From DASTPP01 sp035762175 (GTDB lineage Bacteria > Myxococcota_A > Polyangia > Polyangiales > Polyangiaceae): 26,792 nt of DNA. Positions 9,097 to 17,639 of this stretch are shown here, in pieces (positions within the stretch are counted from its first letter, which is position 1; every line of letters starts with the position of its first letter). The DNA lies in contig DASTPP010000328.1 in assembly GCA_035762175.1 (NCBI GenBank), positions 1 to 26,792 on the forward strand. Direction: 5' to 3'. Both the position numbers and the translations under genes were made by a program. Below the pieces are notes generated by a model. It did not search any database, was not told where the DNA came from, and worked only from the letters and a program-made list of their open reading frames with translations.

Positions 9097-9377
9097 CACA
9101 AAGCTCTCCGTTGGGATGCGCCGGCGCCGCCCGCCCGGAATCTGCCCAGACTCGGGGCGGGGAGGCACCAGTATAAACCAGGCTACTTTTCGTGCCGCTC
9201 GCCCGACGTCCGGGGCGAATTTCGTGCGAGGACGCGAAGGGGCCGCGGTGGGCGGCCGGCACCCGCCGGGCCCCGGCACGGCGCGGGGTCGCGCCCGAGC
9301 CGCCAGGGGGCCCGCAGGGGGCGCTCAAAAACCCCGGTTCGAGCCCCGCGTCAAGCTGCGCTAAGGCAGGAGGGCCC
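9097..9377. promoter_or_regulatory. Divergent promoter region upstream of hisF and the zinc-ribbon gene
   Basis: A 281-bp gap. The sequence CAGTATAAACC near 9169-9179 gives TATACT on the minus strand (9175-9170) and TATAAA on the plus strand (9172-9177). These are strikingly AT-rich for this genome and would be overlapping -10 boxes for the two divergent genes. No good -35 is seen at either side. Just before hisF lies a strong SD, AGGAGGG (9368-9374). No leader peptide with clustered His codons, and therefore no classical his attenuator, is visible. Confidence 0.4.
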
Positions 9378-10145
<768 letters not shown>

Positions 10146-10153
10146 CGCCGGCC

Positions 10154-10483
10154 ATGCGCCCGCCCGAACGAGCGGCCCCGGCGCCCGCGCCCGCCCCCTC
10201 GCCGTCGGCCCCGGCGCCCGCGCCTGCCGGCGCGCCCTCGCTGCCAGCCCCGACGCCCGAGCCCACCGCCTCGCTGCCGGCACCAAGCCCCGCCCCCCCA
10301 TGGCCGAGGGCGCCCCTGCGCGAAGGCGAGCCGCCTCGCCCGCCCCGGGCTCCGCGCACGCTCGCCGCCCTGCGCTGGGCCCTTCTCGCGCTCGCCTTGG
10401 GGGCCCTCGTCGCCCTCTGGGCGCAGGCCCCGCACTTCTTTCAGCCCTCGCGAAGGGCTCCGCCGCGGGCCGCGCCGCCCTGA
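10154..10483 (+). CDS. Small proline-rich single-pass membrane protein
   Basis: A 109-residue hypothetical protein starting 8 bp after hisF in the same direction. About 65 residues of Ala/Pro-rich, probably disordered sequence are followed by a basic stretch. A hydrophobic helix comes next (LRWALLALALGALVALW, about residues 72-88), then a short basic tail ending RAPPRAAPP. I know no function for it. The composition is close to what a random GC-rich frame would give, so the main support is the clean transmembrane segment, the in-frame position behind hisF and the absence of a better frame. The stop codon lies inside a 27-bp tandem duplication. Confidence 0.5.
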   Translation: MRPPERAAPAPAPAPSPSAPAPAPAGAPSLPAPTPEPTASLPAPSPAPPWPRAPLREGEPPRPPRAPRTLAALRWALLALALGALVALWAQAPHFFQPSRRAPPRAAPP

Positions 10484-10513
10484 GCCCCGCCGCGGGCCGC
10501 GCCGCCCTGAGCC
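10460..10513. repeat. 27-bp perfect tandem duplication spanning a stop codon
   Basis: Bases 10460-10486 are repeated exactly at 10487-10513; each copy begins CCGCCGCGGGCCGC and ends CCCTGAGCC. Because 27 is nine codons, each copy carries an in-frame TGA for the preceding small membrane-protein gene, so duplication or loss would not change the protein end. A partial third copy follows. Confidence 0.8.
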
Positions 10514-10570
10514 CCGCCGGCGGGCGCGTTCGGTCCTCGCGCCCGGGGCCCCGGCCCGGGGGCGCGCCCG

Positions 10571-10600
10571 TTGACGCCTCGGGCGCCCTTGGCCAATAGT
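10571..10600 (+). promoter_or_regulatory. Putative sigma70-type promoter of the TerB-like gene
   Basis: TTGACG at 10571-10576 and AATAGT at 10595-10600 are separated by 18 bp. The ATG at 10611 is only 10 bases after the -10 box and has no SD, so the message would be leaderless or nearly so. Assigned by eye from the hexamers and spacing. Confidence 0.5.
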
Positions 10601-10610
10601 CGCCGGCATT

Positions 10611-10994
10611 ATGCACGCGCAAGACATGGCCATCGTCAAATCGCTCGTCGCCATCGCGTGGGCCGACGGCCGAGTGACGTCCGACGAGACCGAGGTCATC
10701 GACGCCCTCTTGCAGGCTTACAACGCCTCGTCCGCCGAGGTCGACCTCGTGCGCGACTACGCGTCCGAGCCCCGCGGCCTCGAAGACATTCCCCTCACCG
10801 AGCTCGACGCCGGCGACCGCCGCGTGCTGCTGCAGCATGCCGTGCTCTTGACCTTCGTCGACGGCGAGCTGCACGACAAAGAGCGCGCCCTGCTCGACTC
10901 GCTCGCCGAGCGCCTGCACATCGACAAGGGCGAGAGCGACGAGCTCGTGCGCGTCGCGAGCGAGCGCGCCAAGCGCCTCAAGCACCTGCTCTGA
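10611..10994 (+). CDS. TerB-like domain protein
   Basis: A 127-residue all-helical cytoplasmic protein resembling the TerB (tellurite-resistance B) domain family. It shows two acidic, internally similar helix pairs, AWADGRVTSDETEVIDALL (about 17-35) and TFVDGELHDKERALLDSLA (about 81-99). This is the usual TerB arrangement, in which acidic side chains from both repeats can bind metal. TerB-like proteins are linked to stress and membrane-associated processes; no other ter gene is present, so a tellurite role is not supported. The ATG at 10611 matches the conserved start. It converges with the GHKL-like gene downstream. The function in this organism is unknown. Confidence 0.82.
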   Translation: MHAQDMAIVKSLVAIAWADGRVTSDETEVIDALLQAYNASSAEVDLVRDYASEPRGLEDIPLTELDAGDRRVLLQHAVLLTFVDGELHDKERALLDSLAERLHIDKGESDELVRVASERAKRLKHLL

Positions 10995-11012
10995 ACGGGG
11001 CCGCCGAACGTC

Positions 11013-11040
11013 CGCCCCGCGCCCCGGCCCCGGCGGGGCG
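11013..11040. terminator. GC hairpin between convergent genes
   Basis: CGCCCCGC (11013-11020) and GCGGGGCG (11033-11040) form an 8-bp stem with a 12-base loop, 19 bp after the TerB-like stop and 20 bp before the end of the opposing gene. There is no U-tract. It may act as a bidirectional transcription stop, which is inferred from position. Confidence 0.45.
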
Positions 11041-11060
11041 CTCGCCCCTCGTCGCCCCTC

Positions 11061-12365
11061 TCACTCGCGCGGCAAGAGCACCGGCAAGTACGCTTGGGCG
11101 CGCCCCTTGCCGTCGCCCTGCTGGCCGAGCTCGACGAAGCCGCCGAGGTGGCGCGCGAGCGCGTCGGCGAAAAAGAGCTCGAGGTCGGCGGGGCGCCCGA
11201 GCGACGAGCCGTCGCCCTCGAGCCGCAAAAGCGCGTCGCGGTGCGCGAAGGGCACCGCCGGGCCCTCGTCGTTCGCCCACACCAGCAGGCCCTCGCCCTC
11301 GGCCCGCGCGCCGATCTCGACGCGGCCCCCCGGCGGCGTCGCCTCGATCGCCTGCTCGCCCAGCAGCGTCAGGACCGCGAGCGCCGCGTGCTTGCGCGCC
11401 GACGCCTGGGGCGTGCCCGCCACGGCCTCGAGCCGCACCTCGCGCGCGGCCGCCCGCCGCCCGAGCGCCTCGACGGCGCCCGCGAGCCAGGGCCCGAGCT
11501 CGACCGGCCCCGGCGGCTCGTGGGCGAGGTGGCGCACGAGCGGCGTCAGCGCGCGCACCGCGCCCGGCGCCGCCTCGCCCCGCCGGTCGAGCGCCAGCAC
11601 CAGGCGCAGGGCCGGGCCGAAGCGGTCGTCGGCCGTGCGCGGCGGCGGGCGCGTGGCCGCGCCGGGCGGCAGCGTGCGCCGCTGGAACATCGACGCCAGC
11701 TCGCGCGCGTAGGTCTCGGCCTGCTCCTGCGCGGCCGCCAGCTCGCGCCGCAGCTCTTCGAGCTCGCTGCGCTCTTCGGCCGTGTCGGCCGGCAGCTCGA
11801 GCGTCACCTGCCCGCCCTCGAGCACCAGCGAGCCGCCGTAGCGCAGCGCCATGCGGTGCAGCCACGCCTGCTCGGTCTCGCCCGTGGCGCTCGAGTCGGG
11901 GCCGAGCGCCACCGTGACGCGCACGAGCTCGCCCTCGCGCCGGATGGCCACGGCGCTCGCCGCCCCCTCGGCGGAGGGCGCCGCGCTCGTCATGCCGAAG
12001 CTCAAGAGCACCTGGACCATGCGCTTGAGCTCGCCCTCGTCGCCGAAGACGTCGGTGCCCTTGCCCGGCTCGATGCCCACCCGCGCCGTCGGCGCCATCT
12101 CGAGCAAGAGCGTCGCCAGGTCGATGCGGCCGCGCCGCGTCGTGCTCGCCCCCCCGCCGGTGTTGAGCGAGGCGAGGGTGCGCATCGCGTCGTCGAGCGC
12201 GTCGAGGGTGCTCGTCACTTCGCCGAGGTAAGGCAAGGGGTTGGGCTCGAGCGACAGGTCGCTCACGCCCCTTCGTAGCAAGTCCGCCGCGGCCCGGGCC
12301 TCTTGCGCGAGGAGCCAGCTCAGCTCTTGGCGGTTCAACTTGTCGGTCGACATGGCCCGAAGCAT
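11061..12365 (-). CDS. Histidine-kinase-like protein with two degenerate GHKL ATPase domains
   Basis: A 434-residue cytoplasmic protein. An N-terminal helical segment (about 10-70) resembles the dimerisation region of sensor kinases but has no phospho-acceptor His. Residues about 80-195 look like a GHKL fold (RIDLATLLLEM, FGDEGELKRMVQVLLSFG, WLHRMALRYGGSLVLEGG). A charged coiled coil follows (about 195-229). A second GHKL-like domain covers about 288-434, with HAALAVLTLLGEQAIEAT in N-box position lacking the Asn, and WANDEGPAVP in G1 position. Loss of the His and of N-box Asn suggests a pseudokinase or binding scaffold. A second ATG at 12353 (MSTDK) is an equally likely start, since neither has an SD. 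No response regulator is adjacent. Confidence 0.72.
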   Translation of the reverse strand: MLRAMSTDKLNRQELSWLLAQEARAAADLLRRGVSDLSLEPNPLPYLGEVTSTLDALDDAMRTLASLNTGGGASTTRRGRIDLATLLLEMAPTARVGIEPGKGTDVFGDEGELKRMVQVLLSFGMTSAAPSAEGAASAVAIRREGELVRVTVALGPDSSATGETEQAWLHRMALRYGGSLVLEGGQVTLELPADTAEERSELEELRRELAAAQEQAETYARELASMFQRRTLPPGAATRPPPRTADDRFGPALRLVLALDRRGEAAPGAVRALTPLVRHLAHEPPGPVELGPWLAGAVEALGRRAAAREVRLEAVAGTPQASARKHAALAVLTLLGEQAIEATPPGGRVEIGARAEGEGLLVWANDEGPAVPFAHRDALLRLEGDGSSLGRPADLELFFADALARHLGGFVELGQQGDGKGRAQAYLPVLLPRE

Positions 12366-12806
12366 GCCAGAGCCGCGGGGCTCGGCCTACCGCCGCCTTC
12401 GCGAATCCTCGCCCGCCGTCGCGGGGGCGCCGCCCAGGCAGGCCCCCCGCGGCGCCACGCCGCCGCCACGAGCCCACCTCACAGCGCCACGCCGCCGCCA
12501 CGAGCCCGCCACGCGGCGGCACGCCGCCGCCACGAGCCCGCCCCGCGGCGCCATGGCGGGCCGCGACCTACCGGCACCGCCGCCCGGCCCCCCGCCTACC
12601 ATCCGCCGCCGCCCCGCCGTCCGCTTCGCCCCCCCCGCCGCCGCCCGCTTCGCCCGCCCCGCCGCCCGCTCCGCCCGCTCTGCCGCCCCGCCGTCCGCTT
12701 CGCCCGCCCCGCCGCCGCCCGTTCCCCCGCTCCGCCGCCCCGCCGCCTCGCCGGACCGCCCCCGCCCCGTTGCGACCCCCCCTACCGCCGCGGTACACCT
12801 GAGTTC
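12366..12806. other. 441-bp intergenic region: 32-bp tandem repeats and C-rich tract
   Basis: Between the divergent GHKL-like and pspA genes. Three copies of a 32-bp unit start at 12452, 12484 and 12516; the shared part is GCGCCACGCCGCCGCCACGA in the first two and nearly so in the third. From about 12590 to 12780 the plus strand is a low-complexity C-rich tract of CCGCCCGCTTCGCCC-like runs with very few A bases. The 32-bp period is not a multiple of three, and the frames crossing it are low-complexity, so I regard it as non-coding. The pspA promoter lies at its right end. Confidence 0.6.
12770..12799 (+). promoter_or_regulatory. Putative sigma70-type promoter of pspA
   Basis: TTGCGA (12770-12775) and TACACC (12794-12799) are 18 bp apart, and the ATG at 12807 follows 7 bases later without an SD. 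The arrangement matches that of the TerB-like gene, implying a very short or absent 5' leader. No sigma54 (GG-N10-GC) element like that of enterobacterial pspA is seen. Inference from motif and spacing. Confidence 0.42.
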
Positions 12807-13544
12807 ATGGGCATTTTCGACCGCATGGGCCGGGTCATTTCGAGCAACGTGAACGCCCTGCTCGACAAGGCCGAAGACCCGAAGAAAAACCTCGACCTTA
12901 TCCTCGAAGAGATGCGCGACCAGCTGCGGCGCGCCCAGAAAGAGCTCGTCGAGGCCTTCGCCACGCAGAAGCAGCTCCAGAAGAAGGTCGACGATCTCGA
13001 CGGCGACGCCGACAAGTGGGCCCGCCGCGCCGAGCTCGCCCTCAAGGCCGACGACGAGGCGCTCGCGCGCGAGGCGCTCGTGCAGAAAAAGCGCGTCATC
13101 GCCGAGCGCGACAAGGCCGAGGCGCTGCTCGCCGAGGCCCGCGCCACCACCCAGCGCATGAAGCAAGAGCTCGACCGCATGGACGCGAAGCACAAAGAGC
13201 TCGAGGCCCGCAAGGGCACCATCGCCGTCCGGGCCCAGCAGGCCAAGGCGGGCGGCGGCTCCGAGGCGCTCGGCGCCAGGGGCGGCAGCGCCTTCGACGA
13301 GTTCCGGCGCTTCGAAGACCAGATCGATCGCGTCGAGACCGAGGCGGCCGCGCAGCGCGAGGTCAACGAGGCGCTCGAGCCCGGCAAGGCCCGCAGCGGC
13401 CTCAGCCGCGACGATCTCGAGGCCAAGTTCGCCGCCCTCGAGGGCGGGGGCGGCGGCAAGGGCGCCGCCCGCTCCGGCAAGGGCGGCCCCGACGTCGACG
13501 ACGAGCTCGACGCGCTCAAGAAGAAGATTCGTATCTCGACCTGA
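12807..13544 (+). CDS. pspA: PspA/IM30 family membrane-stress protein
   Basis: A 245-residue peripheral membrane protein of the phage-shock protein A / Vipp1 family, which are ESCRT-III-like proteins that polymerise on damaged inner membrane. It starts with the amphipathic family signature MGIFDRMGRVISSNVNALL and DKAEDPKKNLDLILEEM. A long charged coiled coil (about residues 25-150) follows, then FDEFRRFEDQIDRVETEAAA (family helix alpha4), a Gly-rich linker and a short C-terminal helix DELDALKKKIR. Length and architecture are normal. No pspF, pspB or pspC is adjacent, so regulation differs from the enterobacterial system. The gene ends 15 bp before the stop of the convergent PEGA-protein gene, with no obvious hairpin between. 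Confidence 0.95.
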   Translation: MGIFDRMGRVISSNVNALLDKAEDPKKNLDLILEEMRDQLRRAQKELVEAFATQKQLQKKVDDLDGDADKWARRAELALKADDEALAREALVQKKRVIAERDKAEALLAEARATTQRMKQELDRMDAKHKELEARKGTIAVRAQQAKAGGGSEALGARGGSAFDEFRRFEDQIDRVETEAAAQREVNEALEPGKARSGLSRDDLEAKFAALEGGGGGKGAARSGKGGPDVDDELDALKKKIRIST

Positions 13545-13559
13545 CGCCCCGTCCAGAGC

Positions 13560-14570
13560 CTAGAAGCGCCCCGCCCAGCCGAGGCCCTGCGGCGTCACCA
13601 CCAGGCCGCCGGCCGCCTTCGCCGCGGCCGGGGCGTCGTCGCCCCCCGAGAGCGCGATCGCGATCGCGACGCCCGCGCCCACCAGCGAGAGCACGCCCGC
13701 GGCCCCGGCGAGCGCGTAGTTGCGCGTCCGAGACTGGTTGATGGCGTCGCGGTCGCAGACCACGCCGGCCTCGCGGCACTCGTCGAGATCGTCGGCCTGC
13801 CCGCGCCCGACCAGGAAGAAGCCCGCCCCGACGCCCGCCAACGCCACGCTCGCCCCGCCGACCACCCAGGGCGCGATCGAAGCGCCGCCCGAGCCCGCCG
13901 GCGCCTCGGCGGGCCCGGCGGCGGTCGCGGCGGGCGGCGCCGCCGGCCCGGCGGGCGCCGGCGCGGGCGGCGCGGCCAAGGGCTCGAGGTTCACGACGAC
14001 CGTGGGGCGGTCTCGCTCCTTCAGCAAAACGTTGAGCCCAAAGGGCTTCCTGCCCGGCGCCGACACCGAGAGCGTGTGCGGCCCCGGGTCGAGCGGCAGC
14101 GGCCCCGCCGCGCGCTCGGCCGGCACCTCGACGTCGTCGACGGACACGCGCGCGCCCTCGACCCCCTTCGGCAGCCGCAACGACACCTCGGGCACGCGCG
14201 CCTCGAGCCCGCGGATCGACTCGGCGCTCTGCTCGACGATGAGCTTGCGGTCGGGGCCCTGGGTCGAGCGCGCCAGCTCGAGCGCCCGCTTGTAGTCGGC
14301 GTAGGCGCTGGCGAGCCGGCCGAGCTTCTCTTCGCAGTAGGCCGCGTGAAAGCGCCCCGAGGCGGTCTCCTTGATCTTCAGAACGCGCTGGAACTTGGCG
14401 AGCGCCTCGCCCCAGCGCCCCGCCTGCTCGTCGCGCGTGCCCTCCTCGAAGAGCGCGCGCGCCGCCTGCACGTCGCCCGCCGCGCCGCCCGGGCCCCCCG
14501 CCTCCTGCGCGATCGCCCCCCGCGAGCACGCCAGCGCGAGGGCGAGGGGCCCGAGGGCGCGGCGCAACAC
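13560..14570 (-). CDS. Periplasmic TPR/PEGA-domain membrane protein
   Basis: A 336-residue envelope protein of unknown function. A signal peptide (MLRRALGPLALALAC...AIA, cleavage near residue 21) precedes a TPR-like helical region (about 30-125: ARALFEEGTRDEQAGRWGEA, ASAYADYKRALELA). A PEGA-type beta domain follows (about 133-198: GARVSVDDVEV, LDPGPHTLSVSAPG), then a Pro/Ala linker and two hydrophobic segments around a short Cys-containing loop. The end is GGLVVTPQGLGWAGRF. This layout is common in myxobacteria. The GTG start lies one base after the TAG of the upstream M16 gene, with GGGGGGTCGC before it, so it is the last gene of a three-gene operon. A collapsed relative occurs at 21381-21529. 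Confidence 0.82.
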   Translation of the reverse strand: MLRRALGPLALALACSRGAIAQEAGGPGGAAGDVQAARALFEEGTRDEQAGRWGEALAKFQRVLKIKETASGRFHAAYCEEKLGRLASAYADYKRALELARSTQGPDRKLIVEQSAESIRGLEARVPEVSLRLPKGVEGARVSVDDVEVPAERAAGPLPLDPGPHTLSVSAPGRKPFGLNVLLKERDRPTVVVNLEPLAAPPAPAPAGPAAPPAATAAGPAEAPAGSGGASIAPWVVGGASVALAGVGAGFFLVGRGQADDLDECREAGVVCDRDAINQSRTRNYALAGAAGVLSLVGAGVAIAIALSGGDDAPAAAKAAGGLVVTPQGLGWAGRF

Positions 14571-14571
14571 G

Positions 14572-16101
14572 CTAGCGACCCCCCGCGGGCTTCGCCGCCG
14601 CCTCCGGCGCCCTCGTCACCAGCGGCCCGAGGCCGAGGCCGCCCACCTGCGCCCGAATCAGCTCGGGGTCGCCCACCAGCACCACCTGCATCTTGCCGGG
14701 CTCGAGGAACGCCTCGGCCACCCCCTGCACCTGCGCCGCCCCCGCGCCCTGCAGCGCCTTGACCTTGGCCTCGTACTCGTCGAGCGGCCGGCGCTCGAAG
14801 AAGAGCGACGCGGCGCTCGCGGCCAGGCCCTCGACGGTCTCGAACGAGCCGGGGTAGGCCCGCACCAGCCCCTCGCGCGCCTCCTCGAGCTCGCGCACGC
14901 TGATGGGCCGCGCCTTCATGCCCTTCAGCTCGTTGAAGACCTCCTGCAGGGCCGCCCCCGTCACGTCGGCGCGCACCGCGCTCGACGCGCTGAGCGGCCC
15001 GACCCCGAGCCGCGCGTCGCTGCCCGCCCGCGCGCCGTAGGTGTAGCCCTTCGCCTCGCGCAGGTTCATGTTGAGCCGGCTGCCGAAGAAGCCGCCGAAC
15101 ACCGACGAGGCGAGCTCGAGCGTCGCGTCGTTCGGGTCGGCCGAGGCGACCCCCGGCCGCCCCACCAGCACGATCGTCTGCTGCAGCCCCGGCTTCGGCA
15201 CCACCACCACCTGCGACCGCTCGGGCGAAGGCGGCGCGGGCGGCACCGGCGGCAGCGCCGCCTCGCCCTTCCAGGCGCCGAAGTGCTTCTGCGCGAGCGC
15301 CGTCGCCTGCTCGAGCGTCACGTCGCCCGAGAAGACGAGCGCCGCGGCCTTGGGCCCGGCGTGCTTCTGGTAGAAGCCCTTGGCCTGCGCGAGCGTCAGG
15401 CGCTCGACGCTCGCGGGGCTGCCGCTCACCAGGTGCCCGTAGGGGTGCTCGGGCCCGTACACGCTCGCGACGAAGGCCTGCTGCGCCAGAAAGCGCGGCT
15501 CGCCCATGCGCCGCGCCAGATCGCTGAGCGTCTGCCTGCGCCGCCGCTCGAAGTCGCGCGCCGCGAAGGTCGGCCGCTGCACCACGTCGGCCATGAGCGC
15601 GGCCGCCGCCTCGAGGTTGCGCCGCAGGACGCGCGCGCCCACGATCGCCCCGTCGGGCTGCGTCGAGACGCTCAGGCTCGCGCCGAGGTCGGCGAAGGCC
15701 GTGTCGAGCGCGAGCGCGTCCTTGCCCGCCGCCCCTTCGGCCAGCATCTGGTACGAGAGCTCGGCGACGCCCGCCTGGCCCGGCGGGTCGCTCGCCGAGC
15801 CCGCGCCGAACGCCACAACCACGCTCGCCATCGGCAGCTCGTGGCGCGGGGCCACCAGCACCGTCAGCCCGTTCGGCAGCGTGGCCTTCTCGAAGCGCGG
15901 CAAGACGAGCTTCGGCGGCTGCCCGGGCGAGGGGGCCTGCGCGCGCCAGGCGTCGGGCGAGGCCGGCGCCGGGGGCGGCGCCACGGGGCCGGGCGGCGGC
16001 CGCGGCGTGCGCGCGGGCCGGGGCGGGTCTTCGCACGCGAGCGCGGCGACGGCCGCCAGCGCGAGCGCGAAGGGGCGCGGTGAGCGGAGGGCGCGCATCA
16101 T
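14572..16101 (-). CDS. M16 family peptidase-like protein, inactive partner subunit
   Basis: A 509-residue probable lipoprotein: MMRALRSPRPFALALAAVAALAC places a lipobox-like Cys at residue 23, followed by EDPP and a Pro-rich linker. The rest is the two-lobed M16 fold: ATLPNGLTVLVAPRHELPMASV, GQAGVAELSYQMLAEG, and in the second lobe SRLNMNLREAKGYTYGARAG. The zinc-binding HxxEH is absent; GVAELSYQML occupies its place, so it cannot bind zinc in the normal way. The Arg/Tyr element NLREAKGYTYG is kept, as in the non-catalytic halves of heterodimeric M16B proteases. The first ATG overlaps the TGA stop of the active M16 gene (TGATG), so the two should be made in equal amounts. A longer frame running on upstream is a shadow of the preceding gene. 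Confidence 0.9.
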   Translation of the reverse strand: MMRALRSPRPFALALAAVAALACEDPPRPARTPRPPPGPVAPPPAPASPDAWRAQAPSPGQPPKLVLPRFEKATLPNGLTVLVAPRHELPMASVVVAFGAGSASDPPGQAGVAELSYQMLAEGAAGKDALALDTAFADLGASLSVSTQPDGAIVGARVLRRNLEAAAALMADVVQRPTFAARDFERRRRQTLSDLARRMGEPRFLAQQAFVASVYGPEHPYGHLVSGSPASVERLTLAQAKGFYQKHAGPKAAALVFSGDVTLEQATALAQKHFGAWKGEAALPPVPPAPPSPERSQVVVVPKPGLQQTIVLVGRPGVASADPNDATLELASSVFGGFFGSRLNMNLREAKGYTYGARAGSDARLGVGPLSASSAVRADVTGAALQEVFNELKGMKARPISVRELEEAREGLVRAYPGSFETVEGLAASAASLFFERRPLDEYEAKVKALQGAGAAQVQGVAEAFLEPGKMQVVLVGDPELIRAQVGGLGLGPLVTRAPEAAAKPAGGR

Positions 16102-17639
16102 CAGGTACCCCCCTTCGGGGCGGCGGGCGCCGCGGGCTTGGCGGGCGCGCCGGGCGGGGCCTTCGCCTGGCCGGGCGCCGCGGCGGCCTTCTCGGCCGGC
16201 GGCACGGCGTGCAAGACGACGCGCGCGTCGGGCCGCAAGTGCTCGGCGACGAAGCGCTTGACGCTCTCCGGCGTCACCTGCGCGTAGCGGGCCAGATCTT
16301 TGCCGAGGTAGCCCGGGTCGCCCACGTAGTGGTTGTAGTGCTGCAGCACGTCGGCCTTGCCGCCGAAGCCGCCGACCCGCTGCAGGCCCGAGACGACCTG
16401 GGTGTCGTAGCGGTTTCTCGCCCGCGCGATCTCGGCGGCCGTGAGCCCGCCCTTTCGCACCTCGTCGAGCACCGCGTCGACCTCTCTTCGCAGGGCGTCG
16501 GTCGACACCCCCGGCCGCGCCACCACCTGGATCTGGAACGCCGACTGGTGCCCGAGCGACTGCTGGTTCGCCGTCACGCTCTGCGCGAGCTGCTTCTCGT
16601 GCACGAGCCGCCGGTGCAGCCGGCTCGCCTTGCCCGTCGCGAGCGAGGTCGCGAGCACGTCGGCCTCGGCGTCGCCCGGCTCGAAGATGGCCGGCGTCAG
16701 CCACCCCAGGAAGAGCGCCGGCAGCGTCGCCACCGGCTCGTCGTGGCGGATGACCACCTCCTGCGCGACCTTGACCCGCTCGACCTTCGGCGCCGCGGGC
16801 TTCGGCCCGCTCGGCAGCGACCCGAAGTACTTCTCGACGAGCGCCCGCGCCCGCGCGGGTTCGAAGTCGCCCACGATCGTGAGCGTCGCGTTCGCCGGCG
16901 CGTACCACCTGGTGAAGAAGCCGCGCACGTCCGCGTCGGTCGCGGCCTCGAGATCGTTCATCGAGCCGATGACCTGCCCGTGGTACGGGTGCGGCAGCGG
17001 GAAGAGCGCCTGCCAGACCTTCTCGTCGGCCAGCCCGTAGGGCGCCGCCTCGCGCCCCTGCCGCCGCTCGTTCTTCACCACCTCTTGCTGCGTCTTCAGC
17101 TTCTCGGCCGTCAGCGCGTCGAGCAAGAAGCCCATGCGGTCGCTCTCGAGCCAGAGCGCCGTCTCGAGGTGGTGGCTCGGCACCGTCTCGAAGTAGTTCG
17201 TCCGGTCGAAGTTCGTCGTGCCGTTCAGGTCCGTCGCCCCGAGCTTCTCGAGCATGCCGAGGTGCACGTCGTCGGCCACGTGCTTGCTCCCCTGGAACAT
17301 CATGTGCTCGAAGAGGTGCGCGAACCCCGTGCGCCCCGGCTGCTCGTGAAAGGCGCCCACGTGGTACCAGACGTTGACGGCCACCACCGGCAGCTTCGCG
17401 TCGCGGTGCGTGATCACCTCGAGCCCGTTCGGCAGCGAGTACCTCTCGTACTTGATCTCGGGCACCGCCGTAGCCGGCGCCGCGGGCGCCGCCGGCGCCC
17501 CCTTCGGCGCCGGCGCCGGGGCGCCCTTCGGCGGCTGCGGCGCCGGTTGCGGTTGCGGTTGCTGCGCCCGCGCGCCCGAGGGCGAAAAGAGCGCGAGCCC
17601 GAGCAGGAGCGCGGGCAGAGTCGTCGTTCGTCGTCTCAT
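16101..17639 (-). CDS. M16 family zinc metallopeptidase (active subunit)
   Basis: A 512-residue secreted protease. Signal peptide MRRRTTTLPALLLGLALFSP...ARA, then a Pro/Ala/Lys-rich linker (about 27-58). The catalytic lobe begins ERYSLPNGLEVITHRD. The inverted zinc motif HLFEH (His108, Glu111, His112) is intact, with the third ligand expected at Glu186 or Glu191 in TQQEVVKNERRQ. LNGTTNFDRTNYFETVP is the usual substrate-groove segment. It should act in the periplasm or on the outer membrane as the catalytic half of a heterodimer with the inactive M16 protein encoded next. The ATG at 17639 is preferred over the in-frame GTG at 17654 because it begins a canonical signal peptide; neither has a strong SD. 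First gene of the three-gene operon. Confidence 0.93.
   Translation of the reverse strand: MRRRTTTLPALLLGLALFSPSGARAQQPQPQPAPQPPKGAPAPAPKGAPAAPAAPATAVPEIKYERYSLPNGLEVITHRDAKLPVVAVNVWYHVGAFHEQPGRTGFAHLFEHMMFQGSKHVADDVHLGMLEKLGATDLNGTTNFDRTNYFETVPSHHLETALWLESDRMGFLLDALTAEKLKTQQEVVKNERRQGREAAPYGLADEKVWQALFPLPHPYHGQVIGSMNDLEAATDADVRGFFTRWYAPANATLTIVGDFEPARARALVEKYFGSLPSGPKPAAPKVERVKVAQEVVIRHDEPVATLPALFLGWLTPAIFEPGDAEADVLATSLATGKASRLHRRLVHEKQLAQSVTANQQSLGHQSAFQIQVVARPGVSTDALRREVDAVLDEVRKGGLTAAEIARARNRYDTQVVSGLQRVGGFGGKADVLQHYNHYVGDPGYLGKDLARYAQVTPESVKRFVAEHLRPDARVVLHAVPPAEKAAAAPGQAKAPPGAPAKPAAPAAPKGGT

Noticed and set aside
9325..9355. Possible tRNA T-arm (GGTTCGAGCCCC) before hisF
   Set aside because: The flanking bases do not form the 5-bp T-stem, and no anticodon arm or acceptor stem can be drawn around it.
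9116..9364. 82-residue plus-strand frame between the zinc-ribbon gene and hisF
   Set aside because: No motifs or SD, Arg/Gly/Pro-rich, and it overlaps the likely divergent promoter boxes.
12303..12806. Pro/Arg-rich frames across the region upstream of pspA
   Set aside because: Simple-sequence translations of a repetitive C-rich tract; the 32-bp repeat shifts frame.
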